Made by a program: the position numbers and the translations under genes. Under the pieces are notes generated by a model. The model was given only the letters and a program-made list of their open reading frames with translations. It did no database searches and was not told the DNA's origin. A stretch of DNA of 64,000 nucleotides, taken from positions 26,895,201 through 26,959,200 of the forward strand of contig NC_085868.1 of NCBI RefSeq assembly GCF_034702125.1. Direction: 5' to 3'. The DNA is from Engraulis encrasicolus. Taxonomy: Eukaryota > Chordata > Actinopteri > Clupeiformes > Engraulidae. Shown in pieces: positions 25,501-63,504 of this stretch (position 1 is its first letter; each line of letters begins with the position of its first letter).

Positions 25501-26205
25501 CCCGGGGACTACCCCCCGCTGCCGGGCAGCAGCTCCTCCGCGCACCCCCAGAGCTCGCCGTCGCCACTGGGCCGGGGCCTGGCGTCCACGCGGGCCGACA
25601 GCGTGTCGGACTCGCGCCTATACGAGGGCTCGCCCCTGCTGCCGCGCAAGGCCCTGTACATGGCCCAGGAGCGGCTGAGTGCCTGGGACCCGTACTACCT
25701 GCAGCCTCCTCCTCCTCCGTCTACGCAGTCCAGCCCCACTCCCCATCCTCCTCCTCCTCCTCAGCCTCAGCCCTGCTATGAGCCCTTCAGCTTCCAGGGG
25801 GCGCTAGAGACGCGCGAGCAGGCCTGGCGGGCCCCTTGGGGCCGTGGCTCCAGCAGCCTGCCTCTTCCTCTTCCTCCGCCGCCGTCTCTTCCCCTGTCAC
25901 TTCCTCCTCCTCCTCCCGCACTTCCTCCTCCGCATCCATCACACATGCTCTCCAGCCCCCGTGGCCAACGCCCGCCCTCCTCTCTGGGCTTGGGCCAGGG
26001 GCAGGGCCAGGGGCAGGAGCAGCCCCCAGAGCCTCCGCCCATCACCAGGCACCAGGAGGTGAGGCAGAAGGTGTTTGGCAACCTGTGCAACATCTTCCCC
26101 ATGGAGCTGGTGCGCCTGGTGATGGGCCGCTACCCGCACGTGACGGACGCACAGCAGCTGGCGGCGGCCATCTTGGCCGAGAAGAGCCAGTCGGGAGCCT
26201 ACTGA
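14321..26205 (+). CDS. zc3h12c: zc3h12c: Regnase-family endoribonuclease, 5 coding exons, complete coding region
   Basis: The spliced product is 1235 residues (3708 nt including stop). Regnase-family proteins cleave stem-loops in inflammatory mRNAs in the cytoplasm; that role is family knowledge. Seen here: an N-terminal MGLKDHL start block, an RSPC motif, a UBA-like helical block (about residues 213-255), and an NYN/PIN nuclease (about 363-505) with D369, D453, D454, D472 and D476. These match Regnase-1 D141, D225, D226, D244 and D248 in spacing. The CCCH finger has C534, C540, C546 and H550, followed by a very long low-complexity region and a conserved C-terminal helical block. The MGLKDHL start and the RSPCL block favour ZC3H12C over paralogues A, B and D. 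The start at 14321 is chosen because an in-frame TAG lies at 14258-14260. Human ZC3H12C may have residues upstream of this Met, so an extra coding exon further 5' cannot be excluded. Confidence 0.93.
15448..17519 (+). other. zc3h12c intron
   Basis: Holds an (ATT)n tract, a SINE fragment on the minus strand (15545-15690) and AT-rich sequence. No additional exon seen. Confidence 0.7.
15545..15690 (-). mobile_element. SINE fragment, family 2-like
   Basis: On the minus strand: CCGTGGCTTAAACAAC, AGGGTTTGATTCCCGGGTC and ATTTCCCGATC. Confidence 0.6.
17520..17659 (+). CDS. zc3h12c: zc3h12c exon 2 (PIN/NYN core)
   Basis: 140 nt, following ...CTCATAG and ending before GTGGGT. It encodes residues 376-422, starting [10 protein letters not shown] and ending RPDALIS, with the helix DWFLERGH and the strand [12 protein letters not shown] of the PIN fold. 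The Ser codon spans the preceding junction and the Asp codon spans the next. A 156-bp MITE sits 11 nt downstream of the splice donor. Confidence 0.95.
17671..17826. mobile_element. hAT MITE, 156 bp, 8-bp TSD GGTGCCGC, 11 nt past an exon
   Basis: Ends CAGGGCCGCTGACAGC and CAGGGAAGC (inverted). TSDs at 17663-17670 and 17827-17834 are identical. The same family occurs at 13867-14020, 20785-20935 and 5839-5970, with degraded pieces near 11835-11920 and 52040-52115. Confidence 0.9.
17880..18070 (+). mobile_element. tRNA-derived SINE, family 1
   Basis: GCAGCCATGGCTCCATTG, TTAGCGCGTTGGCC, then ACAGGTTCATATCCCACC, followed by GGCACCTAACCCTACATTGC. Shares its body with 41812-42037 and 50000-50215. 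Confidence 0.7.
18180..18365 (+). mobile_element. tRNA-derived SINE, family 2
   Basis: CGGGTTCGACTCCCGGCCCG followed by a C-rich body and tail ATCAATAAAGTC. Confidence 0.7.
18623..18857 (+). CDS. zc3h12c: zc3h12c exon 3 (PIN/NYN catalytic acidic residues)
   Basis: 235 nt, after GTGTGCAG and before GTAAGA. It encodes residues 423-500 plus part of Lys501. It carries the DD pair 453/454 (CYDDRF), D472 (SNDNY) and D476 (RDL), which complete the metal-binding RNase site, and the strongly conserved [21 protein letters not shown] stretch. No stops, and the phase matches both neighbours. Confidence 0.95.
19334..19360 (-). repeat. Hammerhead-core-like motif
   Basis: CTGAGGA, A, GGGCC, loop, GGCCC, AAAAC on the minus strand. 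Element borders not resolved. Confidence 0.5.
19970..19994 (-). repeat. Hammerhead-core-like motif
   Basis: CTGATGA, A, GGTCC, loop, GGCA, GAAA on the minus strand. Element borders not resolved. Confidence 0.5.
20596..20702 (+). CDS. zc3h12c: zc3h12c exon 4 (linker and first zinc-finger cysteine)
   Basis: 107 nt, after CCGTGCAG and before GTGAGT. It encodes residues 501-536, [20 protein letters not shown] to QPCPY, and ends inside the Gly codon of the CCCH finger. C534 is the first zinc ligand; the others are in the next exon. Its last 24 nt plus the donor are repeated about nine times in the next kilobase. Confidence 0.94.
20785..20935. mobile_element. hAT MITE copy inside the exon-4 donor array
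   Basis: Starts CAGGGCCGCTGACAGC and shares the interior of the 17671 element; the right end is degraded and no TSD is seen. Confidence 0.75.
21172..21536. mobile_element. MITE with GTGTGTxCACCA ends, inside the exon-4 donor array
   Basis: The left end GCGGTGTGTACACCAG is mirrored by CTTGGTGGACACACAGC at the right (about 14 of 17 matching). It interrupts array unit 6. Confidence 0.6.
21840..22186. mobile_element. hAT-like MITE, 347 bp
   Basis: Starts CAGGGGTATTCAA and ends TTGAATAGTCCTG. Flanks CTCTAGTT and CTCTGATT agree at 6 of 8 positions. Confidence 0.65.
23400..23711 (+). mobile_element. LINE-like 3' tail with ACTTG repeat
   Basis: GACAATAAAGCCGACTTGAC followed by seven ACTTG units, typical of fish LINE 3' ends. 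No reverse-transcriptase sequence present. Confidence 0.45.
23711..23735 (+). repeat. Fragment resembling the zinc-finger exon start, 400 bp upstream
   Basis: AAGTGTAAGTCCTACCACCC here against AAGTGTAAGTTCTACCACCC in the coding exon at 24131. It follows an ACTTG repeat. Length is short, so chance is not excluded. Confidence 0.4.
24107..26205 (+). CDS. zc3h12c: zc3h12c last coding exon (zinc finger, long low-complexity region, C-terminus)
   Basis: It follows a poly-C tract and ACACAG at 24101-24106, and codes to the TGA at 26203-26205 (698 residues). It begins with the rest of the CCCH finger (C540-x5-C546-x3-H550) and [11 protein letters not shown]. It continues through [11 protein letters not shown], a long region with His/Gln runs (25021-25080, 25200-25350), Gly/Met repeats (24900-24945), Ser runs and proline runs (25700-25930). 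The conserved [13 protein letters not shown] and [12 protein letters not shown] blocks follow, then the C-terminal [20 protein letters not shown] and [15 protein letters not shown] block. In-frame length is far above the human homologue, from trinucleotide expansion. Confidence 0.94.
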
Positions 26206-26288
26206 CACTCAGCCTGTCGGGAGCCTACTGACATGACCGGGTGAATACGTACACTCAGCCTGTCGGGAGCCTACTGACATGACCGGGT
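26188..26288 (+). repeat. Triplicated zc3h12c C-terminal codons and stop
   Basis: The block TCGGGAGCCTACTGACA-like occurs at 26191 (coding, ends the gene), 26217 and 26262 (3' UTR). The last two share the following ATGACCGGGTG. Confidence 0.9.
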
Positions 26289-27215
26289 GGACACACTGCA
26301 AGCTGTTCGCAGGCCGGGCAGCGCTGGTTCCCACAGCAGTTACACTGGGAACAGAAGTGCTTACTGGTGAACGACCCCATTATTTCACCATGTGTGACAG
26401 GAATGAACTTGATGAGGTCATTTGTCATCACTGCTCGATTAGGTTTACTTGGGACTCCCGTCCCAAACACTCAAAATGCTCCCCGAGAACAAACCAAACC
26501 CCTACAACATCCCTTCCTCTCTTCATTTGGTTCTTACTGACTGGACAGTAGGTCCTCCAGGCTGAAGGCTTTGGGACCATATGAAGTCGCCCTCTGGTGG
26601 CGGAAACATGGAATTGTCAGCATATATGGAAAAAGAACCCCAGAGTGTGTGCGAGTTTATTTATCCAGGGGTACTGCGTATATAATTTTAGGGTACGTTC
26701 TATCTTTGGAAATGATTTCTGGGATGTTAACTGCTTAAGCTCACCAAAAGAATTTCTTTGTTCAAAAAGTTCAAATTTAGTCAGAACTGAGAATTTCTAA
26801 TGGACACTTGATGATTTGACCCAGAGAAAGGGAAAAAGTAGCGCTGGCAGCATATTTGTCTACCTGAAGTGTGAATGAGATCTGAATGTGTAATTCTATT
26901 TATTTTTTTGGGTTTGTTTTCTTTAGATATATAAGTTACATGTATATTATACAGATCTTTAAGTTTGAATTTGAATTTATTATTTTTTTCAGGTGAGCAT
27001 CTATTGATTCACAGGGCACTTTTTTGTTGCTTTTTATCAGATTTGATTAATAATTTGGTATCTCGTGGCAATCAAAAATTGAGGATGTGAGAGGCCAGGG
27101 TTTTTGTAGGTCTAGATGGTTTGTGATTTTGAGGTTTAAAAAAAAACAAAACATAACAAAATGCAAGAAAAAATACAGAGCTCAACATCAATCGTTAGAC
27201 ACACAGAAAGATGCA

Positions 27216-27317
<102 letters not shown>

Positions 27318-27890
27318 TGTTCAGTGCCATCTGCGGGTGTATTCAGGGTGCGATTTGTGGGGGGGGGGGGGGGGGGGGATTGTCCCCCCTTCTGGTTTTG
27401 ATACCTCCACTTTTCCTACAGGATTTGAATATTTGCGGTTTGTAACTCCATTGATAATTCTTAAAATCTAAAACATATTCCCCCTTCTGGTTCTTCAGCA
27501 AATCGCACCCTGGGTGTATTCATACTTTGTCATGCTCCGAATGTAGTGCGATCACAAACGCAGCAACTCAAGTACCCTTTACAGTTGGATTTTGAATTCA
27601 GTTGCTGTTCAAATGCAGACTAGGATCTACAGACAACCACATTTGGTTACATGGAACCAATATGAAAACATTTAACAAAGACGCACATCCATCTCAAAAA
27701 TAGGTGCTGTACAAGCAAAGTCAATTAATAGCAAAGGTCCGCAACACCAAGCTCCCCTCTTATTTAATGTGTAACATTTCTGGCATTAAATAAGAGAAAA
27801 GGGAGCATGGTGTTGCAGGCTTTATTTTTTATTCTATTACCCAGTATGAATACACACTCTAACAACTAAGTGTGCACATATCCTTTTTTT

Positions 27891-28292
27891 TAGGGATGCA
27901 CGATGTCAAAAATTTCAGCCGATACCGATATCCGATTATGATATTGCGGTTTTGGCCGATGACCGATATTAACCGATACCGATGTTTTTCTTTCTTTTAA
28001 AAAAAAAAAAAGAGATGACAATGATGCAAACAAACATCATTTTTGAATGTCGTCTTATTTCCAAAAACACTTTTTAACTCCCTGTGATAATTAGATAAAA
28101 AATAGAGACAAAATAGAAGACAAACAGTGAAAGTCATCGTCAAGTCCATTCTTTTAGAACCGTAACATATCAAAAAAAACATCGGCGTTAACATCGGCCC
28201 AGTTTTACCCATTAGACCGATGTCCGATGTGTTGAATATTGGCCGATATCGGCCGATACCGATACGTCTGGCCGATACATCGTGCATCCCTA
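27891..28292. mobile_element. hAT MITE, 402 bp, TSD CTTTTTTT, in zc3h12c 3' UTR
   Basis: Ends TAGGGATGCACGATG and inverted copy; internal CCGATA/TATCGG repeats. Identical 8-bp flanks at 27883-27890 and 28293-28300. Confidence 0.9.
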
Positions 28293-29038
28293 CTTTTTTT
28301 ACATTTCCAGATGTGATCATTGCACAACATTTTGGATTTACAGTAAACAATTGGACTATATGCAGTGTAAGGGTACACTGTGGTTCACCGTTATTATCTT
28401 AAGTTGGTTTGGCCTCGTATACCTGTTTGTGATGTAATGCTTACCTTCACTTGGTTCCTTTCTGCTTTTATGTTTTTAATCATTCAATCTCCAAAATCAT
28501 GGGCCGTTCGAATCAAAAAAAGGTTCTTGGGGATACACAGAAAGTTATATAATTAATTTATTTATTCTTATTGTTCCAGTTTTTGTTATCTGTTGGTCAT
28601 TTTTTTGTTTTTTTCTCTTCAGTTCTGTCATTTCACAGTTTGAGAATGTTTGCATAAGTGCATGTGCAAGACAAGTGTAAGAATGTAGAATGTGAGTGTG
28701 CGTGCATGTGCATATGTGCGTGTGTGTGTGTCAGGGCTGGAGACTCTATGTTGACCTTCAGTACAGTAGATCTGTCAGTGTTACCAAGAGAGAACCTCCT
28801 CCGCATAGCCACAGGTGTAGTGATTTTGGGACGGACATTTCTTGTACGTCTATGTACCTTAGTTCTAGTAAGGGACGTCTCTGGCTCCTAGTCACCTGCA
28901 GTTCGGGACTGGCATGCTCCTCTCGTCCGGCAGCAAAGCGAATGTTGCTGTGACTGATTCTATTAGGATTCTTACGGGTCTTAATGGTTGGACAGCAGGC
29001 CTTGTCAAGGGGAGTATTACAAGAAGCCGGCTCAGTAG

Positions 29039-29192
29039 TAAACCAGGTGAAGTTAACTTTGAAGAAGTGGTAAATCACCTAATAGAAGAGCCTGGAGTAC
29101 ACTTTTTCTTAACTGAATGACACATGTGGACTATCTATTAGGAGATTTACCACTCCCTGTAGTTTAACTTAGCCAGGTTTAACACTTAATCT
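29039..29192 (+). repeat. Imperfect long hairpin in zc3h12c 3' UTR
   Basis: TAAACCAGGTGAAGTTAACT...GTGGTAAATCACCTAATAG is mirrored by CTATTAGGAGATTTACCAC...TTAACTTAGCCAGGTTTA; arms about 47 bp. Confidence 0.75.
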
Positions 29193-31247
29193 TGTTCTTG
29201 GAATACCCCCCAGATCTCAGTGGGCGTACCAAAGTGGGCACCAGCGTGCAAAAGCCCTTCTGAACTGCCGGTGACACCAAGGGAATAGTGAGCCTTGGCG
29301 GTCAGAGAATACCTGTCCTCGTTGATACAAATTGTATCTTATTAACTTAAATCAGAGTTGTTTATAAACATATAATTTATGAAAAGGTTATACACACGTT
29401 ATGTACAGTTGGTAGTACATGAGTAATTTATGAAGTATTTTTGGCAACATTTTATCAACATTTACCAGACTGTTTGGAGCTCTACTTTAAAAGGTGTTTT
29501 TTTTTCTTGCAACGAAACAAATGCATAAAATGCATCTGTTTAGATGTAGGAGGTACAGGGACTGTGGTTGTAGATTATTTATTGCATTGGAAACTATAAA
29601 ACTATATTCGCGATCCATTTGGACCTTTTACGGTATATTTTTTAACAACGAAAGCAGGAAAAAGAGAAAAGGAAACAAAAGTTGATAAATCTTTATATAA
29701 AATCCTAAATGAATTGGAAGCTGATGGCTATTTTTTGTCTTCTCCATGGGCCCTTAAATGGGTCAAGTGGATTTTGAAAACATGATGATGGGTGATTTTT
29801 GGCAGGGGTTACTACAGGTCATTCCTAGTAGACCTGAGTAGTGAAGTCACTTAACCTGATTCGCCCTCAACTCAAAGCAGCTGGTAATACTCCTTATACT
29901 AGACTAGAGCACTACAGCTTTACTTCACTAGAGCAACAAACAAGAGAACAGGAAGGAAGTCAGAAGAGGTCTCTTTCAGGAGTTACCACCAGCTTTGAGT
30001 TAACTTGGTAAAGTGACAAAACTGTTTTCTGGAATAAATTGTCTTAGACGTAGGCAGGCCCATTGGTTGGTGGCTATCCATTTCTGATAAAATAAAGAAA
30101 AGAAAAACTAAATTCATCAGATAAAGAGACAGTTGAAAGAAAAAAAGAATGAGACGAAATGAAAGTTTTTTTTTTTTTGTTTTTTTTAAATAGAGAGGGT
30201 AATAAAATGCTGCCGAAAATAAGTATTCCATAAGAGCAGCGGTGTCAATCCCGGGTTCAGAAAGTAACAACCCTTCCACAAATTTGATCAAACCAGCTCT
30301 GAATCAGCTGATCCGAATGAGTACTGAAGACGGATAGACCAGTTACTCAGTGTAGGCTTGGTCACCTGCGTTGGAAAGAAACTGTGGCGGGTTTCTTTTT
30401 TTTTTACAACTTTGTGGACCTGGAATTGACACCTCTGCATAAGAGCACCTTTGTTTTTGAAAAGAGCCTTCCCTCTGGCCGGCCAGCACCATGTGTTGCG
30501 CGGGGCGGAGGTTGGGCACATGAGTAAATGCCTCTGACTGGCATTAATGTCCTTAAGACGCATCTGATGATCTGAACCATGTTCAGCAAACAAGTTGTTT
30601 GTTTCCTTCTTCCTTCCTTCTTCCATATAGAAACTGTGTATCCTATCCTCGCCCTCACGTGCTTATTTATTATTATCGTGTGAAGTTGCTGCCTGTGAGC
30701 TTAAGTCTCTCTAGCCTTTTGCCCTTTACGTGGCTCCGTGGGAATTTTCTGCTTTTTCTCGTTTCCCTGTTGGCTCTCTCTTGTCAGGGATCATTGTTCT
30801 TTAGAAATACCAATACGGTGCACTGAAGATAGCAGTTAGTGCCTCTGTGTGTACTTAGTCCAGAATTACACTACTGTATGTGTTTGCAGTGTGGTACTGC
30901 TGTGACGGTTAAAGTGCTTTTCCCTTCTCCCCTCGCTCTTACTTTAACCTGCTCTAGCCTACAGTATCTGCCAAACTTTCCTGTTATGTTCTATATTTTT
31001 TATACTCGCTTCTGTATTGTGTTCATTCCAGTGCTGGTTCTATTACTGTCTATGATGACCAAAGTAAACTGGTGTGACAGACCAGGTGAGTGGTGTGGTG
31101 TGGAGTGGAGTGGGCTGTACTTTCCTGACAACCTGGTCAGAGTTGCTGAGGATTTACCAATTATGTACAAAAAAAAAAAATTAAATGCAAATGATGTTGT
31201 GTTCAATGACGCTCTGTCTGAAGTTTCCAAATGTGTATTTTTATTGA

Positions 31248-31253
31248 AATAAA
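31248..31253 (+). terminator. zc3h12c: Candidate zc3h12c poly(A) signal AATAAA
   Basis: AATAAA in an A/T-rich setting, followed by T- and GT-containing sequence within 60 nt. Earlier AATAAA hexamers at 30091 and 30201 are alternatives. Confidence 0.4.
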
Positions 31254-31923
31254 ATATTTACCCCAAGTTCTGAGGTCACATTCTGTAAATTTGTTTAACA
31301 CAAATATAAATTGTGCATTTTTATACGCTTTTCTTTTATTAATCTCATAGTCGTTAAACTGACAAGAGAGCGCTTGCAAACTATAAAACTACTTCTTTTT
31401 AAACAACAAAAAAGATTCCAATTGATACATTTCATCATACAATGCCCTCAAGTAAATAGGTTAGGTGTACAAACAGTCACATCTGTGGTGAAGCAAAGTA
31501 CCTCAATGCAGGAAAAAAAACATTGCCAGACTGCTATTTCTTTGTGTTTTTGAGATGGAAAACCAATTATATTCACTGAAACACATGGCGAAGACATTGA
31601 CAAGTCTGGCATCAGACAACAGAGTAAAACTTTGAATGGGGAGAGGGGTGTGACTATGTGGGTCGGTGGTGGTGATGGTTTCCGAAACAATCTTCATGAG
31701 AAGAAAGCAACTGGGTCTGAGTTGGACTCACATTTACCCTTCAGCTCATGATAACATGACGCATGACACCAAAATGCTCCTTGTCCATTATAAAAATGTT
31801 TGTATGTACATGCAGCATATTGGACTACAACCTCAAGATGCAAAAAAAAGTCCAAATTCGCAATAATAATGATACTACTAATAATAAAAACAGCCAAAAA
31901 TGCAAACACTAAATAGTCAAAGT

Positions 31924-31929
31924 TTTATT
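31924..31929 (-). terminator. rdx: Candidate rdx poly(A) signal AATAAA
   Basis: On the minus strand AATAAA is followed by a T/GT-rich stretch (TGTTTGC, GGCTGTTTTT), as expected for a downstream element. Another hexamer at 31335-31340 is an alternative. With this signal the two transcripts end about 650 bp apart. Confidence 0.4.
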
Positions 31930-33048
31930 GTTAACCAATGCTTGGAGTAATGAATAAGGGGTTCCATAGTGTCTAATTGGTCTCTATGTAACAGAAATCT
32001 AATATGAACAAATAATAACAATAATAACGATGGGGAGTAAAAACAAATAGCAAACACTGACAGCTGGTTCCTGTGAGTGATGCATTGCGCGGCCCTTGAG
32101 GGGGAGTGGAGATGGACGGGGAGGGGAGGGGAGAGGTCGGCCCCTGATGGGGGCCAGAGATGGGGGTGGACTGGAGGGGTCAAGAGGGACCCCCTCCTCC
32201 CTGTCCATCCGGGTAACACACAACCAATAAATTCCAACTAATACAAACAAAAATATGTAACACAACTCCAAACAGCTTCACGCCACTGTACTGTAGCCTG
32301 TGTAAGTAGCACATCTCCTTTTTTTACACTTGTACATTGGACGTTTTTGACCCAAATTGCACAATTCTTCTAACACGTACCAGGAGGGGGAGAAATACTT
32401 GACAGAACACTATCAAAATGGTGTTTGATCATAGCAAACGATTTGAGAAACGTCACGTTTTGAGAACTGTGCGAGATTGGGTTAAAACATACTTTTAAAT
32501 AGGTGGCATGCTAATAATAATGCTGGTGGTTCAATTTCAAAAAGCATAACAAAAACAAAAAATCAACTGGAAGCACTTAATCAACTGCTTTCCCACACTA
32601 TGGCAAAAAACAACCCTTCTACAGAGACAAGTGTCCTCAACACTAAGACAGGCTTACACAATTTAAACCCTCTTTAGTATCTTAAACCCAAACAAGTGCT
32701 TACAAACTCTGGCGTTGTGCCAAAATGACCTAGCTGTCTGTGGATAACTTAAAATGAACAATGAAAGCAAAACAACACATTTGCAAATAGAAAATAAAAA
32801 AGAAACATTTGATCTGTAATTCAAAAAGCTCCTGTAACATATATCGTGTTTTTTTGTGGAGCATTTTTAGGGACATTTTCTTTAAAGGAAGGCATGGAGA
32901 AAATGAGAGGTCTGGACAGACTTTGGTTTACAGTAAATTATCTTGTGAAAAACCAAAGTGTCCATTATGCAACTGATGCCAATGACTGTTTGCCCTGAAA
33001 CAGAAGTACACTGCACATGCTGGACCGTACATAAACCAATTCACCTTG

Positions 33049-33143
33049 TATGGTGAATTCAGGTAAATTGGGCCCTTTTCTTTTTTCTTTTTTGCATATA
33101 AGTGAATGGCCCAAAGTGGCCCAATTTACCTGAATTCACCATA
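33049..33143 (-). repeat. Inverted repeat with 26-bp arms in rdx 3' UTR
   Basis: TATGGTGAATTCAGGTAAAT is mirrored by ATTTACCTGAATTCACCATA; loop about 42 bp. Confidence 0.85.
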
Positions 33144-34117
33144 AATATTGTGCAGTTAAATTCATGGCCATAGTCCTTCAGTCTTGCACGGCTCTGGAGT
33201 TACCACTACGGGGTGCAGCTGAGTGCAGTCAAGCACACAACAATCTCAGTTTAAAGAGCCCGTTTCTTTCAAAGACTATGTATGATATAAAACAACAGAC
33301 TTCACTGTTGATTTGGTACAATAAGAATATATAATGTATATATTTTTTCTTCCTATTCTGCCAGAAATGTAACAACTAGTCTCTCTTGTTCAATGCCCTG
33401 TTTTTTTCTCTCTTTTCTTTCACATTTTTTTTTTTAACAAAATAACCTCATGCAAAACACACACCCAGACACACAGTTACACCCATACACCCATTCGATC
33501 ACGCACAGATACACCCATACCAAACACGCACGCATGAACCTGCATCCTCTCCCAGTCCCCCAAAAAGTGCAACCAACTTCACCAACAGGAACATTGCTGA
33601 GATAACCCAAGTCCACTGTCCGGAGGAAACTTGGGATCGCATTCACAGAAAAATAGATAAGCTTTGCTGACGTTCTATCAAGGATACATTCTTCTAGTTG
33701 CCCTGTAGCACTGCAGGTACCGCACCGCACACGTCAAACGGAGACCAAACACTGACGCGTGAAACAGAACACAAGAAAGACCTTGGTTGGAGCAATAACT
33801 CTGCACATTCCCTTCTCTCAGTCTCAAGGGGGGAAAATAAACAGAAGAGAGATAACAAAAAAGCATACAACTCCAGATACTCCCATGTTTAAATGTAACA
33901 GACTAAATCTTGCAAACTCATTCAAAAGCTACCTCATGTGTAATAATAACACCATTTTGTTAAAAGGAAACAAAAACCTCTTCTCTGGAGTGTCAGACTA
34001 AATTCACTGTACTGGTACCTCAGGTAAGAACTGTGTTTCTAAATCTAGTGTAGTCAGCCCAACAGACTGGCTAATTACTGTAAGTCACTTGCAATACAAG
34101 CCACATGGGTTCAGAGC

Positions 34118-34289
34118 GGGTCTGGACTGGTAACCTGACGTAGGCCTATAGGAGCATTTCCTGGTGGGCCAACAGTTCTCAAGGGCCGACGCGTGGGTTC
34201 TTTCGCATATTCTTAAATACAGGCCCACAATTTAGACCGGGTCGTGCAAAAACACCCTGGCCACTTTATGGTCCAAGTCAAGCCCTGAC
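34118..34289. mobile_element. hAT-like MITE in rdx 3' UTR
   Basis: GGGTCTGGACTGG at the left and GTCCAAGTCAAGCCCTG at the right; flanks TCAGAGC (34111-34117 and 34290-34296) identical over 7 bp. Confidence 0.6.
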
Positions 34290-34740
34290 TCAGAGCTGTC
34301 AAAAAGTGAGTAAAAGTAGTTTAGAAAGTAAAAATCCTGCCACCTTGTCCTTCTAACACACTGAGTGACTGATCTACCTGCATTCTGAGATGGCTGGATA
34401 GGGAGCGTGGCACGGGTTTCACTTTTACTTCCTGATGGCTCTACAAGGGATCAACGTACAAGAGACGAATGGGGATTTTTCAAAACAGCGTTTGATTGGT
34501 CAGTTGCCATGAGTGCAATTATGAGGTAGAGAGCAGTCCTCCAATCAGGACCGATGTTTTCATATGCTCTCTGGCCAGAAAGGCCCGGAAAAGTTACATT
34601 GTCAAGTACACACGCACACACACATACGATACACACCTAAAAACAACAAACAAACACATAGATATTGTCACCTCCCCACGCTTTAATTAACTATTCGCTG
34701 TTCAATTAACTATTGGTGTAATACAAAGCATCCCACCTCT

Positions 34741-34884
<144 letters not shown>

Positions 34885-35056
34885 AAGATGCACAGACAGA
34901 CAGAAAGACACTGTGTACTGAGGACTCCAGCGCACGTCTTTACCATGCCCGTCCGTCTGTCTGTACATCTGCTACTACTGCCAGGGCCTTTGTGATCCAG
35001 TAGGCAGAGAAAACCATCTTTATGACAACTGGCCATCAAACACTGGAATGAAATAC

Positions 35057-35105
35057 TAGGTGAGGGGGGGGGGGACGGGGCGGGACGGGACGGGACGGGA
35101 CGGGA
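35057..35105. repeat. (GGGAC)n repeat
   Basis: G run followed by GGGAC units; a shorter cluster lies at 41511-41535. Confidence 0.9.
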
Positions 35106-36813
35106 CTAAAAAAAACCTTGAAGAGTCAGTTATGCTGGGGCTACACTGGCTGTGTTGTATTAAGTCCAGTTGGATCGAGAATACTGGCAGCAAAAATAAT
35201 GTTTTTTGAGAATGTTCGTTGCACTGCCATGTCTGGTGTAGCCAATTCCATTGATTATCTTGGAAGCAAATTGTTGCAAAAGACAAGTCTTTGACTTAGA
35301 ATAGATCCAGTGCAGCCCCAGCGTCAGAGGTGGTTGTGACATCAGGAGTGCGTACCTTACCGAGCTGATACCCCATTCAAGTAACAAAACAAAAAAGCCA
35401 CATGTAGTAGTAGTGGTGGCCATGGTTTGAGCTTACATCACTCTTTCAACAATAGCTTAGCAATGTGGTGATCTACTGTATAAAGACAGGTCTCATTCCA
35501 GTCTACAGGTTGCATTAAATTTAGCAGTTTCGTTATATTACAGGCTCCCCACGGCTGCATTATCTCGAGATGGACAAGTTTGGAGAGAGGTGAGTGAGGT
35601 GGAGAAACAATATAAGCTGTCAGTGAAGTCACATGTTTGTTTTCCCTTTGGTGATCCTTATTATTATTTTGGTTACATTTCCTCTTTTCACATTCAAACC
35701 TCGTACAAAAAATAAAGAGAGACACATGCACACAAGTTTTGCGCTCACTCACTAACTCACACACGGACTACCTGTACTATTAGTGATAACCACATGGTTC
35801 CATCCATGCGCTGGTACCCCACCTGGGAACGTGGGCCAGCGCTGGATGGAAGGGGCAGAGAGGTAACGAGGGGCCTTTTGTTTTTCATTTTTGGGACAAT
35901 CAGTGAGTCAAAAAAGGTCAATCACAGTCGCCATGGGAACTAGAGTTCCAAACAACAACAACAACAACAACATCCCCCACAACGGTAACAAAGACCACCC
36001 AGGTACCTACCGTGGCGACAGAAGAGGGAGGGGAAACTAAAACGCTTGTGATGGAGTGATCAAATAAAACTTTTGGGGTACTTAAAAGAAATGTTAACAT
36101 ATTTTTGACGCATACATCTAGCCAAAGAAAACAAAAAAAGCAGATTATGCTGCAAATGGCCATTTAGATAAAACCATGTTTGTCCTTTATTTTTGTTCTT
36201 TTTCCTCACGTCTTTCTTTCCTTAAAATTAGAACTGTAAGCATCTTTAGTTATATCACCTAAAACAAACAAACAAACAAACAAAAAGAGAGAAAAACCTC
36301 AGGAAAACAAAAATTCAAAGCAGTCTGTAAGTCATGATTCGTCACATGCTCGACTGAAGAGCGTTCATCCAGGGCTGGGCTGCAGGAGCAGGGCTTGAGG
36401 GGGTGTTGTTGGGCGGGGCGGGGGTACGGGCTGGACGAAGCAGGGCTAGAGGTAGGGGTAAGGGTAGGCAGCTGAGCTGGCCGGAGAGAGCTTTGGCATA
36501 GCACGAGGGGGGGCAAAAGCAACCCCCTCTGGCCTCTCTGCAGGTTTGGGGTTTGCTTGTTCTGGGACAGGGGTCAGAGGGACAATAGTGGGTTTGGTTG
36601 GAGACTTAGGGTCCAGTATAGGGCTTTGGTTTGGTTTGGTTTGGGTAGGGGCAGGGGTGTGGGGGTTGGTAGCAGGCTGGACTGGAGGGCTTGAGAGTCG
36701 AGAGCTGGTCAGCAGCAGTCAGCCTCCAAGGCAATCGATTGGGCGGGGGAGCAGGGGGGGACCTGTCAGGCCTCTGCCAGGGTTCCCTCCTCTGTATCTC
36801 AATCTCTCCCCCC

Positions 36814-63504
<26,691 letters not shown>

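Noticed and set aside
14321..26205. Identification as zc3h12b, whose human neighbour is moesin
   Set aside because: The N-terminal MGLKDHL and RSPCL blocks and the radixin neighbour fit ZC3H12C better.
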